Shown piece after piece: positions 32,987 to 46,040 of a DNA stretch of 64,000 bases; within the stretch, counting starts at the first letter, position 1; every line of letters starts with the position of its first letter. The DNA is from Enoplolaimus lenunculus (Eukaryota > Nematoda > Enoplea > Enoplida > Thoracostomopsidae). The translations under genes were made by a program, and so were the position numbers. Location of the stretch: assembly GCA_030248215.1 (NCBI GenBank), contig JASANG010002174.1, positions 226,001 through 290,000 on the forward strand, written 5' to 3'. A model generated the notes under the pieces. It saw only the letters and a list, made by a program, of their open reading frames with translations, had not been told where the DNA came from and did no database searches.

Positions 32987-35900
32987 ATGAATCGTTCTTT
33001 ATATGAAGTAAGCTTGTAACTTTATCAATTTGTATGGCTTCGTTTCATATTACAAATACGTATACTTAACGAACGTTACTTTTATAATCGAGTGGGCTTT
33101 TGTGATTCCTTGCTAAAAGTGAGGCTGTCATAACATCCCTAACCATCGTACGCAGATCTAGAAATACAAATATATGTATGAACTAGTTAATCATAAATTC
33201 ATGGTTTTCGCTTTGTTACATGAAAAGGAGGGTTTTGTGTTGCAGAGGACCACCATACATTGTATGCTGACAAAATAAAATAAGGTATTAAGGTATTGAA
33301 TTTATTTTGCCACTTATATGTAGCACTGTTGTAGTGTTAAAACTTCAGTATGTCATAAGGTGCTTCCAACACTCATAAATCATTTAACCAACCTAATATG
33401 TCGCACCAACCAAGCCGTAAATGAGAATTTACTGACGCTGACGAAGAAATTGCTGAGTGCACCAAATTTTTGGATACATGTGGGTTTGGATTGGCGTATT
33501 GCATTTTGCGGTCATAGATGGAATATTTCACTGAAAATGCCGCACCTTCTGCAGCGTTGCCGTGCACGTGCAGCTTCGGATGTATTGGTCTTTGAAACCG
33601 GCTGGGGGTACATCTCCTACTTGCCAGGTGACTTGCATCACTGGATGAAAGCGACCAGAACTTTCGTCGTATAGAAAAATGTACATGGGCGTATCACAGG
33701 GCTTCATCATATCACCGGCCCAGTTCAACTTCTACGTATCAAACGCCCCAACAGCTCCGGCGGAAATCAAACTCGTCTCCTACGCAGACGATTTCACCAT
33801 TTACGCTAGTGGTCATAACGAAGAGTTATCATGACGACTGAATGACTACGTCCCGAGGCTATCAACTTCTTCGAGAACAAGAAACTGGCTATCTTACGAA
33901 AATTGACAGTGACCATTCTGGCGCCTGACCCCAGCGAGCCAATTTAGATGCCACCCAGAAGTCATAGTTCACGGGTTGTCTATGACACTAGAGCAGAACC
34001 CGAAAGTCCTTGCTGTCAAAATGGATCCAAAACTCTTCCACAAGCATGACCAAAATGTGTAAACCCGAGTCAGACAACGGAATAACATCTTGAAGGTGTT
34101 AACTGACTCAAACCTTGCTTTAGAAGAAGGAAACGGTGCTGATGACGTTCATAGCAGCGGACAGGTCTGTAACGAACTATACCTGTCCGGTATAGTACCC
34201 GAAGTGCCCAAATCAAAGATACAGAAGCTCCAACGCCTGCAAAATGAAGCCCTTCGGAGGACACATGGTAGGCTTAAAATGTCTTCAAAATACCGCTTGC
34301 ACTAAGAGGCAAAGATGCTGCCCGTCGCTGACCACAGTCCATGTTACCATGTCAGCATTATGCCCCGTGATATTTTCAAAGTTACCCTTGCCATCATATT
34401 ACGGAGCAACGACCATGCCAGCGCAAGAAATAATGCACCTTGAGTAACTTCACACAAGACGAGTGTCTCACAGACAGCTGAAGAGCTATCCAAAAACAAA
34501 ATCCAATCGAGGATATCAGGACTACACATAGCAACAGTGTCAGCAGCGAAGTCGAAGTACCATAACCAAGTGGTTGAGGACTTTGGACTCAGCGAAACGT
34601 TAAAACTGGTGCAGCTAAGATCGGGATACTCCTTCCAGCTGTACAATTACCGGCACATGCTAGATGACGCAGTCCCTGGTAAGTTCCTCACTGCGGCTCA
34701 TCACCGCTTAACACCATAAATTTATTCAGCTGCACTGCGAAAGCCACCAACTTAACACCTGAGGACCTACGGCACAACAAATTTTTGCACCTCTAACCTG
34801 AAGCTTAACGAAGACAGCCACAACGACATCAACCAACCGCGTTATTAAAACATCACATTATCACTCTGCCGCCCCATGCATCCGATCGATTACAGCCTCT
34901 CGATGTCGGACGTTTCCGAGAACTAAAGTCTGTACTCTGCAAAAGACTGCATAAGTAGTCTTCGGACCCCAATCGCAGCCGAAAATTGTTCAAATATAAA
35001 TAATACGTGCAATTATTATTCCACATATGCGATCAAGACTTTCCGTTGAACTGTTTTTACTAAACAAGTTTAAAACCTTTTTTCAATTTCAAACTGCGTC
35101 AATACAAAAAATACTTCCAGAAATATCCATCAATAGCTCATCCAAAGCAACAGTCATTAATGAAGGTAACAATTCCAGCAACGAAGTAGACATCCTTCCA
35201 AGCCTCAGCTTCTATTACTGAGATTATTACCAGAAAGTTGTCACAAAGCCCAATTGGAAAAAAGCTATGAAAAGGCCAAGGCTATCATGAGAACATGCTG
35301 AAAAAAACAAAGCGCAGTCGAATTCGTAAAAGCAGCTGCAAATCTGTTAGTAATTAGGCACATAGCAAGTACTTTTGGCCTATATACTAAGAGGCGTCAG
35401 TTAATTTTCATTTAGTGTGTCACACTATCCCCAACCGCTATACCTTTTACCTGATGCAGGTTTATTGCTTAATTTTCTGAGAATGTAAGCCCTTAATCTG
35501 TTGTACGCGCATCACATTATTTTTAGTTTTATAAATTCTGTACGTATTATCGTAATGCTTGAAGAGTTTCAATTGAAAAATACGTATATATTTGTTTAGT
35601 TTTGTTTATTCAGTCACTAAACTGTGTTTGCTGTTATAGGAAGTTCGGCTTGATACTAACGCTCGGGATCGGGAAAAGTAAGATTTCTGTAACCGTTTAT
35701 CTACTTGCATGAAAGTTGCTATGGCTTTTTGGGTTTTAAATTGTTCGTTGCTTGACTGCAGTCACAAACTGGGTAGCAGCGAAACCATGATTGTACCAAA
35801 TCCGAATCCATTGAATCATGTAATGAATCGGAATACAAACCTTGTATTTCGTAAATTTCCGATATATCGATAATTGTTTCTGAACAACAACGATATGCCG

Positions 35901-38687
35901 GCAGCATAGTTTGTAAACTTTGATACCGGCAATTCTTCACACATTAGCGACCTGCCAAACTTATGGCATTTATTATTTAACCAAATCTACTTTTTTCATT
36001 AACAGCAATCATTTCGTGCCCGACCTTAGTTCTGAGATTTGTGACCAGATTATATTGCCGCACATTGCTGAATTCAGGTTTTTCACAATCGAATCCCAAC
36101 AGCCAATTATTGCTGAATTCCAATCCGGCGTTTTGTAGTCACCTTGGTCACAGCATGTGGTATATGTTTAAAGTGACTGAGACTGGACAGTGTTTGCTGA
36201 GTTTGCGTTTTAAATGCATGGTTTTGGCTCTGTTTGTACAGCATTTATTATTAAAACTTTATGTCTTATAGATATGACAATATGGCGGAACTTTTTGCAG
36301 TGTTAAAAACTTTGGAATCCTTGGAAAAAGCTTATATCAAAGACTGTGTATCAAAGAAAGAGTGAGTTTCGATTCAAGTTTAAAGTGACGTTTAAACGGT
36401 TGTAAATATTGTATTGATATATAACAGCAACAATGACTGTGTTTGCAAACTGTACTTTGTCGGCCATGTTTTTAGTTTCAATAGTCACGGACAGAATTAA
36501 GTGCGCAGAAACCGTGATTGTGTTCACTGCGGTTGCGGCTTTGTAACTGCGTTTGAGTTTTGAGTGATTGCGACTCAAACGAGGTTTGAGACGCGATCGT
36601 AGTCGCAATTTTAATTGCGTTCGGACACTGCGAATCGTGATGCATCATGTATGAAGTGAACTGCGAATGTTTTAACTCGTTAAAAAAACTAACCAATTAA
36701 AAACCAGTTGTTTGCATTTCAGATACACCGGCGCGTGTGCAAAGTTGCTAACTCAGTATAAAGCTGCGTTTCGGTTAGTGAACGATGAACATCCAACAAT
36801 AGAAAGTTTTGCGAAACACTATAAGGTGATTATTAGATATTTTTATTGCTTTTTTGATTCTTTTAACATAGCTATTTAAGTAGCTTATTAATATAGTAGT
36901 CAAGCAAAAGTTTTTGTAAAGCTTCGTTTTAAACCGGTCACAAAACATAACAAGTCAGCATGCGGTTTCCGCGGAAACTATTCAATGGCGGCAGGTTGCT
37001 GTAAACGATTCGGACATATAGCTGTCCTATAGTTCAGAGGACATCTGCTTCAAAATGGAAATCCCTTGCTTGTTTTACTGTCCGTCAATTGAGTTCTTGC
37101 ATTACATTAGATGTCAGCATACGGTTTCTGTGAAACTGTGCATTGTCCGCAGTTAGCTATAAAAGCATCGGACATATAGATGTCCCAGCGAAAATCTATA
37201 CTAATAGTATGCAGTTTTTTTTATTCTGAAGGGACATTTCATGTGCCGAGCGCACCAATAGTAACGAGGGAGCGACATTACTGCATAAGTTGTTGTTAAA
37301 AGGACCCAAAAACATTTTGCTTTAGCTGCACTGCCCTTCAGCATTAGAACGCATAGCTGATGGGCGGCCAATTACTGTGAAAGAAAGTGACGGCAATGAT
37401 CATAAACTTGCATTTGATATTGCAACCGTAAGTTTATTAAAATATGAAGCAAAAGATGAACATTGTTCAATGTTGTCTGGTGTGCTTCGATATTGTTTAT
37501 GGACCATATATATGTTTGTGGTTATTTTTGTGTCACCCTTGCTTAACGTATATCAGTCGTATTTAATTAGAAGAGTTAAGTAATCTTGAGAAATCAAAGT
37601 ACGCCGTGTGGATGCAAATAAAACAATAGATTGTTTTGAACTTAATCTTTGCCACTAAGGAATTGGTTTTAATAAAGTACTATAGACTTAAAAGTTTTTT
37701 GGTTCGTGAGAGTTGAACAGTTTATACTATTGTTACGCAAGATGTAATAAGATCAATATTTCATAATTTTCAGCAAATATTAATGTATTAATTGAATTTT
37801 GACAAAATTATGAATATACTTGGAAATCCTTGGGTAACCGTTTTCAATGCTTTCAGCTACTTATTACTTTAATGGATAAATTAAAGTTGAATATCAGATC
37901 TGTTGATGACGTAAGTTAGACTGTATCATTTTACGGCGGTAGTTATTTTTACGCACGAAAATCAATGTATTAATTTTTATTTGTCATCTGTTTTAATTGT
38001 CAGCAATAACTTTGTAAAGTAAAGCTTTGAGCTGCGTTAAGTTTTTCTTCTCCAAGTAAACTGAAGATGGGTACCTGTATCACAAGTTGCTCATAAAAAA
38101 TCATTGACGCTAGTTTATGTCTTGTTTTAGCTTCATCCTGATCTTCGGGATATTTACGATACTATTTGCAAAATGAGCTCTCTACCCGCTGATTTTGACG
38201 GTAAAGCTAAAGTTCAGAAATGGTAAGTATCCGTTGAGTTCAAGGGTTCAGTTTGCGCACACTAGCACTTATGAACTACTGTTTGTTACCGGCGCAGTGA
38301 CTGTATAGCTGCTTGCGAAATATCATCCCGGTTTAGTAGTTTACATGTTCGACTTAAAATCGAGTGCTCGAGAATGCATTAGTATTGTTAGTGATGTTTG
38401 ATGTAATTACTCTAACCGTGTTTGTATGTGAATTATTCTAGTTGATCACATTTATAAGGTATGTACTTAGTATGCGTATTTTATTTTCAACTAGCTGAAA
38501 TGTTTGCTATTATTTAGTTGTACGAGAAATGGACAGTACTATTGGCATTTTTCCTATATGATTTTACCTCAGGCTTGAAACAATGGATGGCATGGGTGCG
38601 TCCGAAGAATTGTCCGACGAACAAGCACGGCAAATGGGATTCGATATTGAACAAGCGTACAGTGCAATCAGCAAAGCATTTAACTAA
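32987..38687 (+). CDS. vps28: Vacuolar protein sorting-associated protein 28 (ESCRT-I subunit)
   Basis: Eight exons: 32987-33007, 35640-35677, 36272-36361, 36723-36825, 37326-37427, 37857-37910, 38131-38222 and 38573-38687. All introns are GT-AG and all phases agree, giving 204 aa (family 210-220). Order of hallmarks: [20 protein letters not shown] from residue 8, [38 protein letters not shown], then the C-terminal four-helix part with [36 protein letters not shown] and [20 protein letters not shown]28 joins VPS23/TSG101 and VPS37 in ESCRT-I on endosomes and links to ESCRT-II for sorting ubiquitinated cargo. Its N-terminus is shorter than in vertebrates: exon 1 encodes only MNRSLYE. The 2.6-kb first intron holds a LINE fragment, and intron 4 a local duplication. 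The coding exons are undamaged. Confidence 0.95.
33400..34990 (+). mobile_element. Decayed LINE (Jockey/CR1-like), 3' part of the reverse-transcriptase ORF
   Basis: It lies inside VPS28 intron 1. Reverse-transcriptase motifs are legible: [18 protein letters not shown] (33688 on), then [12 protein letters not shown] with the catalytic YADD at 33781-33792. Downstream pieces in shifting frames match the conserved region after the RT of such LINEs: [67 protein letters not shown] and [15 protein letters not shown] followed by a stop near 34797. Several stops (for example TGA just after HNEELS at about 33834) and frame changes show it is dead. The endonuclease region and 5' part are absent, the usual 5' truncation. 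It has VPS28's orientation. Confidence 0.85.
36952..37200. repeat. Local duplication inside VPS28 intron 4
   Basis: Two diverged copies of a unit of about 80 bp (GTCAGCATGCGGTTTCCG ... CGGACATATAGCTGTCC and GTCAGCATACGGTTTCTG ... CGGACATATAGATGTCC) start near 36955 and 37112. No coding capacity. Confidence 0.6.
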
Positions 38688-38970
38688 CGAAATGCTTGTC
38701 ATGATTTTGGTTCCAGCTCAGAACATCTTAAGAGAAAAATTGGATCTATTTATAACGGTTACTTTCCGAATAATCTTTCAGATAACGATTTTAATAACAT
38801 ACTATTTCTGAACAATGGCGTTTTTTTTTTTCATTTGCACACTACGTCATGTTGTGCCTGATAATAACCTGCGTTTGATACAGTTGGTAAATTAAAATGT
38901 CTTTTAAAAATTAATACCCATTGTCGCGAGTGGGAGTTTCAGTTTATGGTGTTTTCTCCATTGTATGATC

Positions 38971-39136
38971 AGCCCATGTTACTTTTAGGGCGTACAGGGT
39001 TTTGGTGGGTCTGTAAAAGAGTAGGTTTTGATTATAGATTACATTTTTTCTTAGGCTTAGGCTTACGACCACTTGCAATGCTTACACTTGAGAATGCGCT
39101 TAATGTATTGTTACACCCATAAAGGTAACATTGGTA
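38971..39136. mobile_element. TTAGGC-core MITE, family A, copy 3 (inverted)
   Basis: The ends GCCCATGTTACTTTTAGGGCG and the inverse of CCAATGTTACCTTTATGGG are worn family A termini. The core contains CTTAGGCTTAGGCTTA. Flanking octamers GTATGATC and GTATGTGC match at 6 of 8. It lies about 280 bp past the VPS28 stop. Confidence 0.75.
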
Positions 39137-39589
39137 GTATGTGCTAAGATCTAAACTGGAGAGAAGTTCCTACCAGTGACACTTAATGAAGTCAGTAAGC
39201 GTAAACCGTTTAAGTAATAAATTTAATATCTATGTAGTTTGGTCATTTGAGCTGCTCAATGTGTGTTCCACGCTTCGTTCTCATGCCGAGTACTGCTGAT
39301 ATACATGTCAAAACTTGTAAAAATACCGGAAATCGATAGTTTTAAAAATACCTCAACATAATGGATAGTATTAAAACAAGGAAATTATGACCGTACAACT
39401 GTCTGATCCGGCAGGAAGCCGGCCCTGGATTCCGGTAGAATTGCGAGTTCTAGCCATTAGCCAATATGTAACCAGTAGTGTTGTGTAGAGTCCAGCAATC
39501 GGCCGGTCAAGTGTTGGCCGGCCAGCAATTGCTTATTACAGAAAAAGCTAAAAACGTGACATCAGTATACATCTTCAATCATATTTAAT

Positions 39590-40493
39590 AATGGTGGGCA
39601 TCGGATATTTCGTATCCGGATATCCGGCAATTTTCTATAAATAGTTATTTTTATGCAACTGCTTCAAAGTACTTTTGGACTGTTTTGGTTTATGATAAGA
39701 AATCGCTTAGCGTGGGAGGTTTGAATTTAAAAGTTATGGGCTCATGGGAAATTCAAATATGCCCTTCAAAGATGGCCAGATTTGCAAGCTACATTTTACT
39801 AATTACTTAGCATCATACTCAGTTAGGCTTGGCGTTTTATTAAATCAAGAGCGGCCAGAATTTAAAATGAGGGCCAGTATGTAATCTCGTGACGCTACTT
39901 GGCATACTTATGTATATATTAAGTAGATTTTGTTTCTTGCAAAGGTAATAAATTTAGTATTTGACGGCACGTATTCGAAGCAAATTTTTCACTAGGTAAA
40001 TTTTGAGATTATTTCATTACGAAGTCATTATTTCGATAAATATTAAGCTAAACTGAAATGTTTTATGAAATCAAAATTTTAAATCATCATGGAATTATGC
40101 AGAAATATGGTTCAATATTTTACCTCAGGTTTGAACAGAATTTTTTCGTCAGCTAGATCTACTTTATTAATGGTGAAACAATGCAAATTATACCGGAAAG
40201 TTATTTACACAATAGCATTTCGGATATCTGGCGGAAATCCGGATACACGTTTGTTTTCGGATACGTATCCGAATATCCTGGGGCCGGTAAATCGTATGTC
40301 GTCGGTTCGAGTCCCACCGCATCCGCAGCAAAATTTTCGTGTGAAGGGCTCTATATAGTACTGGTTAACTTAGGAATACCATTGTTACATGAAGTTATCC
40401 GGCGGATCTCCGGATATCTGGATATCCGGATACACGTTTCATTTTTCGGATATTTTTCATGCCTGGATATCCAGATATCCGGTGCTCATCTAT
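39590..40493. mobile_element. DNA transposon remnant, CGGATATC-ended family, copy 2
   Basis: The right end (inverse) TAGATGAGCACCGGATATC matches the left end of copy 1 at 17714; the left end TGGTGGGCATCGGATATT matches its right end, so the copy is inverted relative to it. A tRNA-like B box (GGTTCGAGTCCC, 40304-40315) with flanking SINE-like sequence interrupts the right part, apparently a nested fragment. Confidence 0.7.
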
Positions 40494-40730
40494 AGTGATA
40501 AAATTGTAAGATATCTCCCTACATTCCAGTGTCCCCCTTTAGAAAAGTTTTTGTAAAAAAACACAAGGCCTGCTGTTTAATCATGGGAGCGTACACTGAT
40601 TTGTTTGCACGGTTTCAATCTACATCACCAAATCCAAAGACATACTTAAGTTCATTGCACAAAAACTCCTCATAAAAGTTCAAATAACGCTAAAACAACC
40701 CGTTTTTTACTGAGGGATTCACTACTGACT

Positions 40731-40996
40731 CAGGGTGTAACCGAATATTCATTTGAGTAAAAGTAGATGCCTGTTTCCGGTATAGAAACGCAGTCATTGG
40801 TATTCTCACAATTCGTAATCTACGAAGTTTCGCAAAAAATTAGCTTAAAACCAAACAACTTAACAACATGTTGCAGATATTGGCTAGAACTAATTAACCA
40901 TCATTTTTACTACCTATATAATTTCGCCTCACCTCCGGATCCGGCAAGTTTCGTAGACCTCCAGCTCCGGTATTTTTCACCTTCGGTTGCACCCTA
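40731..40996. mobile_element. hAT-like MITE, AGGGTGTAACCG-ended family, copy 2
   Basis: The left end CAGGGTGTAACCGAATATTC faces an inverse right end TAGGGTGCAACCGAAGGTG. The interior near the right end holds CACCTCCGGATCCGGCAAG, as in the 17148-17503 member. The target duplication is not clear. Confidence 0.6.
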
Positions 40997-41307
40997 CCTG
41001 CAGTATATATATCTAATAAAAAATTGCGCGATGTATACCCGATTTATAGCTAATGTTGATATATAGTAAAATAACAGAATTTTTATTATTTCTATATTTA
41101 ACGAAAACGGGCACCGATTTTTATCAGAAACGTTCATCCGAGTACAATCATTATTCGTTTTTCATTTCCATTCTTTTTATCGCTCCGTTCCCGTGCTTTA
41201 GTGTCCGTTTACACTCTAATCGAATTTTCATCGCAGCTCTGAATAAAGTGAACAAGTTAATTATTTACTGCAGAGCAATCAAACTTACTAGCAATGACAG
41301 ATGACAT

Positions 41308-41990
41308 GAGTGATGGGCGTCGGATATTTTTTCATATCCGAATATTCGGCAATTCTTGCGGGATATATACGCATATCCGAAACTCGATTTTGCGTTTTTT
41401 GGGTTTTCGAACACCAATCTTCGTTTCTTAAGCGGTTGTTTTCTGGTCGCTCTAAAGGAAGTACCCTGACCCAAAAGGTGATTGTTATGAGGGTAAAAGA
41501 TACAATTCTAAAATCGTTATTTATTCTGCAACTGCCTCAATGGTTCTGGCCTGGGTATTCAATTTAGAAGATTTCTACTGTCAGTACTAGTCAGGCTAAT
41601 AAATACCTGCGTTGGCCAGCGGAAATTGAATTGATTAAATTTGACTCCATCTGCTTTAAACCACGGCAACTGAGATTATATCGAAAGTCAGCCATCTCTT
41701 GTACTATATATACAGGAGTCGTTCGGATGGGCGGTTGGTAATATTTTAAAACGCAATTTTTCATCAAATAATTTTCTGAGGGGGAAAATTGTAAGATAGG
41801 GAGCACCTTATCATTTTTACAAAAAATTTCTTGACGGGAAACATTGCAAGGCAGGGGGCACCTTACCTTTTTATCACAAAAAAATTCTAAGGGGACGAAT
41901 TTTATGGTAGGTAGTGTACTATTTTATCACAAAAAATTTCAGACGGGTGGCGTACCCCCGTCCGATCGCCCTCCTCTGGATCCGCTGGTT
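41308..41990. mobile_element. DNA transposon remnant, CGGATATC-ended family, copy 3 (right limit unclear)
   Basis: It begins GAGTGATGGGCGTCGGATAT. The blocks CCGAAACTCGATTTTGCG, AGTACCCTGACCCA and TTTTCTGAGGGGG match copy 1 in inverse orientation. The right end is not found; several diverged copies of a TAAGGTAGGGGCACC-like phrase occur between 41770 and 41990. Confidence 0.6.
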
Positions 41991-43056
41991 CCTGCTTTGT
42001 CACTAAACAGAAATAGACTACGCTTAAATTTTAGACTAATTTATTGTTTTGGCTTAATAGGCTAAGCTTTCTTGTAAACTTGTGTTTATTACGCTGAGGA
42101 GTCTTAACTGATTTTAATTTTGCGTTTCAACTATTTGCTCAATCATTAACCTAAATGCATTTAATAACACTAAAAATTTATAAACAAAATAGGATACAAA
42201 CCGCGATAAATTAAAAATTGGATGCTATAATACAGAACAGTTAAGGCATTTCTTATTGCTTAAAATTGTGCGACCCTTGTTTATTCAGCGTTGTATTAGT
42301 TCCTGGTGCAGTATCGAGTTTTTGACACGGTGCATCCTAGTAAACTACAATAAATCATAAAAGAAAAACACAAAGCCCAATGCCATTTAGTGGTGTAACA
42401 CTAACGTGTAGAAATATGGCTTAACCAGTGCATAAACTTAGTATTGCAACCAAGTGGCACAAACGAATACCTCTAAAGCTAACACAACCCAAAACGACCA
42501 GACAAAGAAATATGCTGGGAAAATTTCAGTGATACCAAAATTCTTTGGTCAAAATTTTTTTCTGTTTCAATCGATTATTTAAAATATAGATGCCGCTCTA
42601 AATTAGAAATGAGCACAGCACTCTACACATCTGCGGATTATGACTGACGGGCAGCGCAGATCCTGAATGATGCTATCTTCACAAACGAAAATTACATCAA
42701 GAATTCTATATTTTACGTGTGAAAACATTTCGGCAAAACTATAAAATTTATAAAAAAATAAATAATCACAAATAAAATAAATAATAAGAAACACATCAAT
42801 AAATACTGACTATGCTTTTCTGTATGCAGAAGGTAAAGCCAAGCCATGTATGCAACCCTGCGTCTGTGTCATAGAAAAACTGAGATCTACGAGTATTTTA
42901 CAACCTGGAGCAATATCACCAACACGTAAAGTGTGAAATGAAGTCAAAAAATATACAAGGTTATACGCAGTCACTACTGATAATAGAGCCCAGGCTATAA
43001 TTACAATTAAAATAGTTTTATAAAAATATGGAACTAATGCTATTGAGAATCAGGAT
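41991..43056. other. Unassigned AT-rich stretch downstream of the NDK gene
   Basis: No coding segment, shared repeat or RNA gene recognised. Confidence 0.4.
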
Positions 43057-43062
43057 TTTATT
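43057..43062 (-). terminator. Polyadenylation signal of the NDK gene
   Basis: AATAAA on the minus strand, 24 bp past the NDK stop codon. Confidence 0.65.
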
Positions 43063-43085
43063 GAAAAAGACTCGTATTGACGTGA

Positions 43086-46040
43086 CTACTCATAAATCCA
43101 CTCGTCAACTGCACGCTTCCAACCTTGCGATATCTGTAAGAAAAAAGTAAATATTAGAAACTAGAACAATATTATTAGTGAAGTGCAATGTACGTAATAT
43201 TTACGAAGAGATTTATATTTGCAATTACCCTAAGGATATAATACAACATTATTATGAACATAGATTAAATTCAACCTATTGTCTTAAAGCACTAATAACA
43301 GAGGTGTAGAAAAATAAATATCGCTACAAAATAGAATGGTATTTTGCAAGATTGAAATGACAAAATATATTACACTGACAATGTTTACCTCTTCCGGTTT
43401 GAACCAGATTGATATTTCACGCTTAGCACTTTCAACTGAATCGCTACCATGGCAAATATTCCGACCCTTATGAATGCCAAAATCGCCACGAACAGTTCCC
43501 GGTGCAGATGAAAGAGGATCTGTTTGGCCAAGCATTTGGCGAGCCATACGCACCATGTCTTTACCCTTAAATACAAGTATTAAATAAAATTAAACACTTT
43601 TACTTCTGCGTGACAATACGGAATTATCTAACTGAAATTTAATATCATTGCGTGCGTGCAATACGCCGCGTAATTAAGAGAGGGTCGGTGTGTAGATCCC
43701 AACAAGCAAGTTAGTCGATTTAAAAATCATAGATATTTGTTGAACGTGTATCAGACTTCAATGTTCAGCACACACTTATACATACATTCACGTATTTTAA
43801 TGTTATTTTAACACTACACCGTTGCGCATAAATTGACATACTGGTTGTTGGAAAAGACCTTGTTACTGTGCATAAGAGCAGTGTTGTACAGCAAAGCTGT
43901 AAAAATAAAATTTCGGTCGAAACCTAGGGTATCTGTCCGAACATACCCCGTTTTACGGTAGTATAGATTTCTATACAACTGAAATTCCGAATATTTAACT
44001 CTACACTAATGTGCATTGTGCCGTTTACAATAATTTTGTCAACGGTGCCACAAAATCTGTTATAGCCCAGGGCTATCACGAGGTCATTTGAAATAAGTTT
44101 CGAATTTTAATCCTCTGCCCTTCTCGATAGCTCAGGGATATGAGCAGTTTTGTGGCAAACAAAAATTTTCGAACTTTGACCGGACAAACAAAACTTTCGA
44201 GGAGTTCGATTATGAGGCAAAACTATGAAAATTTTCAATGATTTTTTGGGGGTGGGCGCCAGTTTACGACTACAGTACATTAATATATGTGCCAAAACGG
44301 AACACAATTGCTGAAGTTATATATAAAACGTCAATCAAAGCTTAACTACGAGTAGACTTTTGACCATTTTAATATATACATATATTCATATACATAGCTT
44401 GTATTGAGTTTTAAAGAGGTCAACCGATTAAATGTTTTATAAATCTTATTAAAGTGTGTTGTCAATGTTGCCTTTCATGTTCATATTAGTCTAGCCGAAG
44501 CGTCAAACGAAAGTGAAGGTTTTCATTCCTCGAAATTTTCAAAATCGAATGATGCCACAAAAGTTCTCATAGTTCGCGGGTAATACTCAAAGTTTTAAAA
44601 TTTAACTGTAACTCAATAGGTGTGTATTGTTTGTTTGTGCTTGTGCATGAGTTGTAGCTGGCTACATTTGAGGAATTGTGTGATAACAGAGGGCTATCAC
44701 GAATTTCGAGCAGGCGCTGACACGTGGTAGCGCTGGGCTATAAGAGAAATCTCTTATACTCAGGGATGGGTGGTCTCGGTCAAACAAGCGAGTCCGGGAC
44801 CAAGACCGAGAGCCAACATACCGAGACCGAGACTTTTGATCCCGGTTTGGGCCAATTTTTAACCGTTACCGAAAATAAAAAGATTTTTCTAACAAAGGTT
44901 TTGAATATTCTTTGTCTGCTCAGAATTGCGGTTTATATAATTCACACAATTAAACTAACAAATGGACGCCCAACTATATTTTTTACTTTATTTGTCACTT
45001 AGCAATGGTGGCACAAACACAACGATTGAGAACTTTCACAAAACTATGTACAACTCCTATTAACATGTTGCACACATATGAAAATGAACTTAAGCGGATT
45101 ATATATGCGAGCGTCAGTGCCAATCAATGAAAACATTACGTACTTGGTGCATTGCTAGGTAGTTTCTTCAACTAAAACTAGCTCAGCAAACAGCAATTGT
45201 TTATCTTTTTTCACATCTTTGGTCTTGATTTCCAAACAATCGAGACTAAGCAGGGCCGAGACCGATACCAGCCAAATCTCGATACTTGCAGAGACCGAGT
45301 CCGAGACCGCCCATCCCGGCTAATAGCCCTGGGCTATAACAGATTTTGTGGCACCGTTGACAAAATTATTGTGAACGGCGCATAACATTAAAAATTCTAA
45401 ATTCTTGATATATCTAACCTCCCAAACCATAGCAACAACTGGCCCTGAGCTCATGAAACTGAGGAGTGGGTTGAAAAACGGTTTTCCAACGTGTTCAGCG
45501 TAATGTTGCTAAAACAAAACAAATAATATATTTAGCATAAATTGATTTTTTGCATAAATTGCGAGACACAGTTTAGAACTTCACAAATAGAGCACTTAGT
45601 AGCTTCGACAATTAATTTCAGGACGGAACAACTTCCACATTATATGCGTTGCGACTATTGCAAAGCGATTTTACATTTAAATTATGTCTACCATTGCCCT
45701 CACTTCGCTCGCGAAGTTTTCTGCATATACGTATATTTACGTGCGGTAACAGTGAAATTCAATATCTGGCTTCCGCAAAGTGTAGATTGGAGTTGGCCTC
45801 GTACATATGTGCACACAACTCACTTAGTTATTAATTTAAGTATATCATTAACTCATGGCAGCAACTCTGAAGCAAATAAAATATTGCGTACGTAACGCAT
45901 ACTTTGAGCAAGTCTTCGGTCGCAGTCATAAATTTCATTGCCACCAGTTTGTAGCCGCGTTGTTCAAAACGAGAAATTATTGCTCCAATCAGACCACGTT
46001 GCACGGCATCTGGCTTAATTGCCAAAAATGTTTGTTCCAT
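43086..46040 (-). CDS. Nucleoside diphosphate kinase
   Basis: Four exons, 5' to 3': 46040-45903, 45508-45419, 43565-43389 and 43133-43086, all joined in phase 0 by GT-AG introns, giving 150 aa (family about 150). It transfers the terminal phosphate from ATP to other nucleoside diphosphates through a phosphohistidine. Hallmarks: N-terminal [18 protein letters not shown], the hinge [33 protein letters not shown], and the active-site [17 protein letters not shown] with the catalytic His at residue 115, followed by WFKPEE and the C-terminal EWIYE typical of animal NM23-type group I enzymes. The 1.85-kb second intron is mostly two nested transposons. A cytosolic hexameric enzyme is expected by homology. 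The predicted start gives a normal-length protein; coding exons show no damage. Confidence 0.95.
44008..45389. mobile_element. DNA transposon remnant with long terminal inverted repeats, in NDK intron 2
   Basis: The arms at 44008-44075 and 45322-45389 are inverse copies about 65 bp long sharing ACAATAATTTTGTCAACGGT, GCCACAAAATCTGTTATAGC and CCAGGGCTAT. Shorter GGGCTATCACGA inverse motifs recur inside at about 44070 and 44690. A hAT-like element (44761-45319) is nested in it. No transposase recognised. Confidence 0.78.
44761..45319. mobile_element. hAT-like MITE, GGGATGGGTGG/GAGACCGAG family, copy 1, nested
   Basis: The left end CAGGGATGGGTGGTCTCGGT faces an inverse right end CCGGGATGGGCGGTCTCGG. 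It sits wholly within the larger element at 44008-45389, so it inserted later. The flanking octamers are only weakly alike. Confidence 0.72.
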
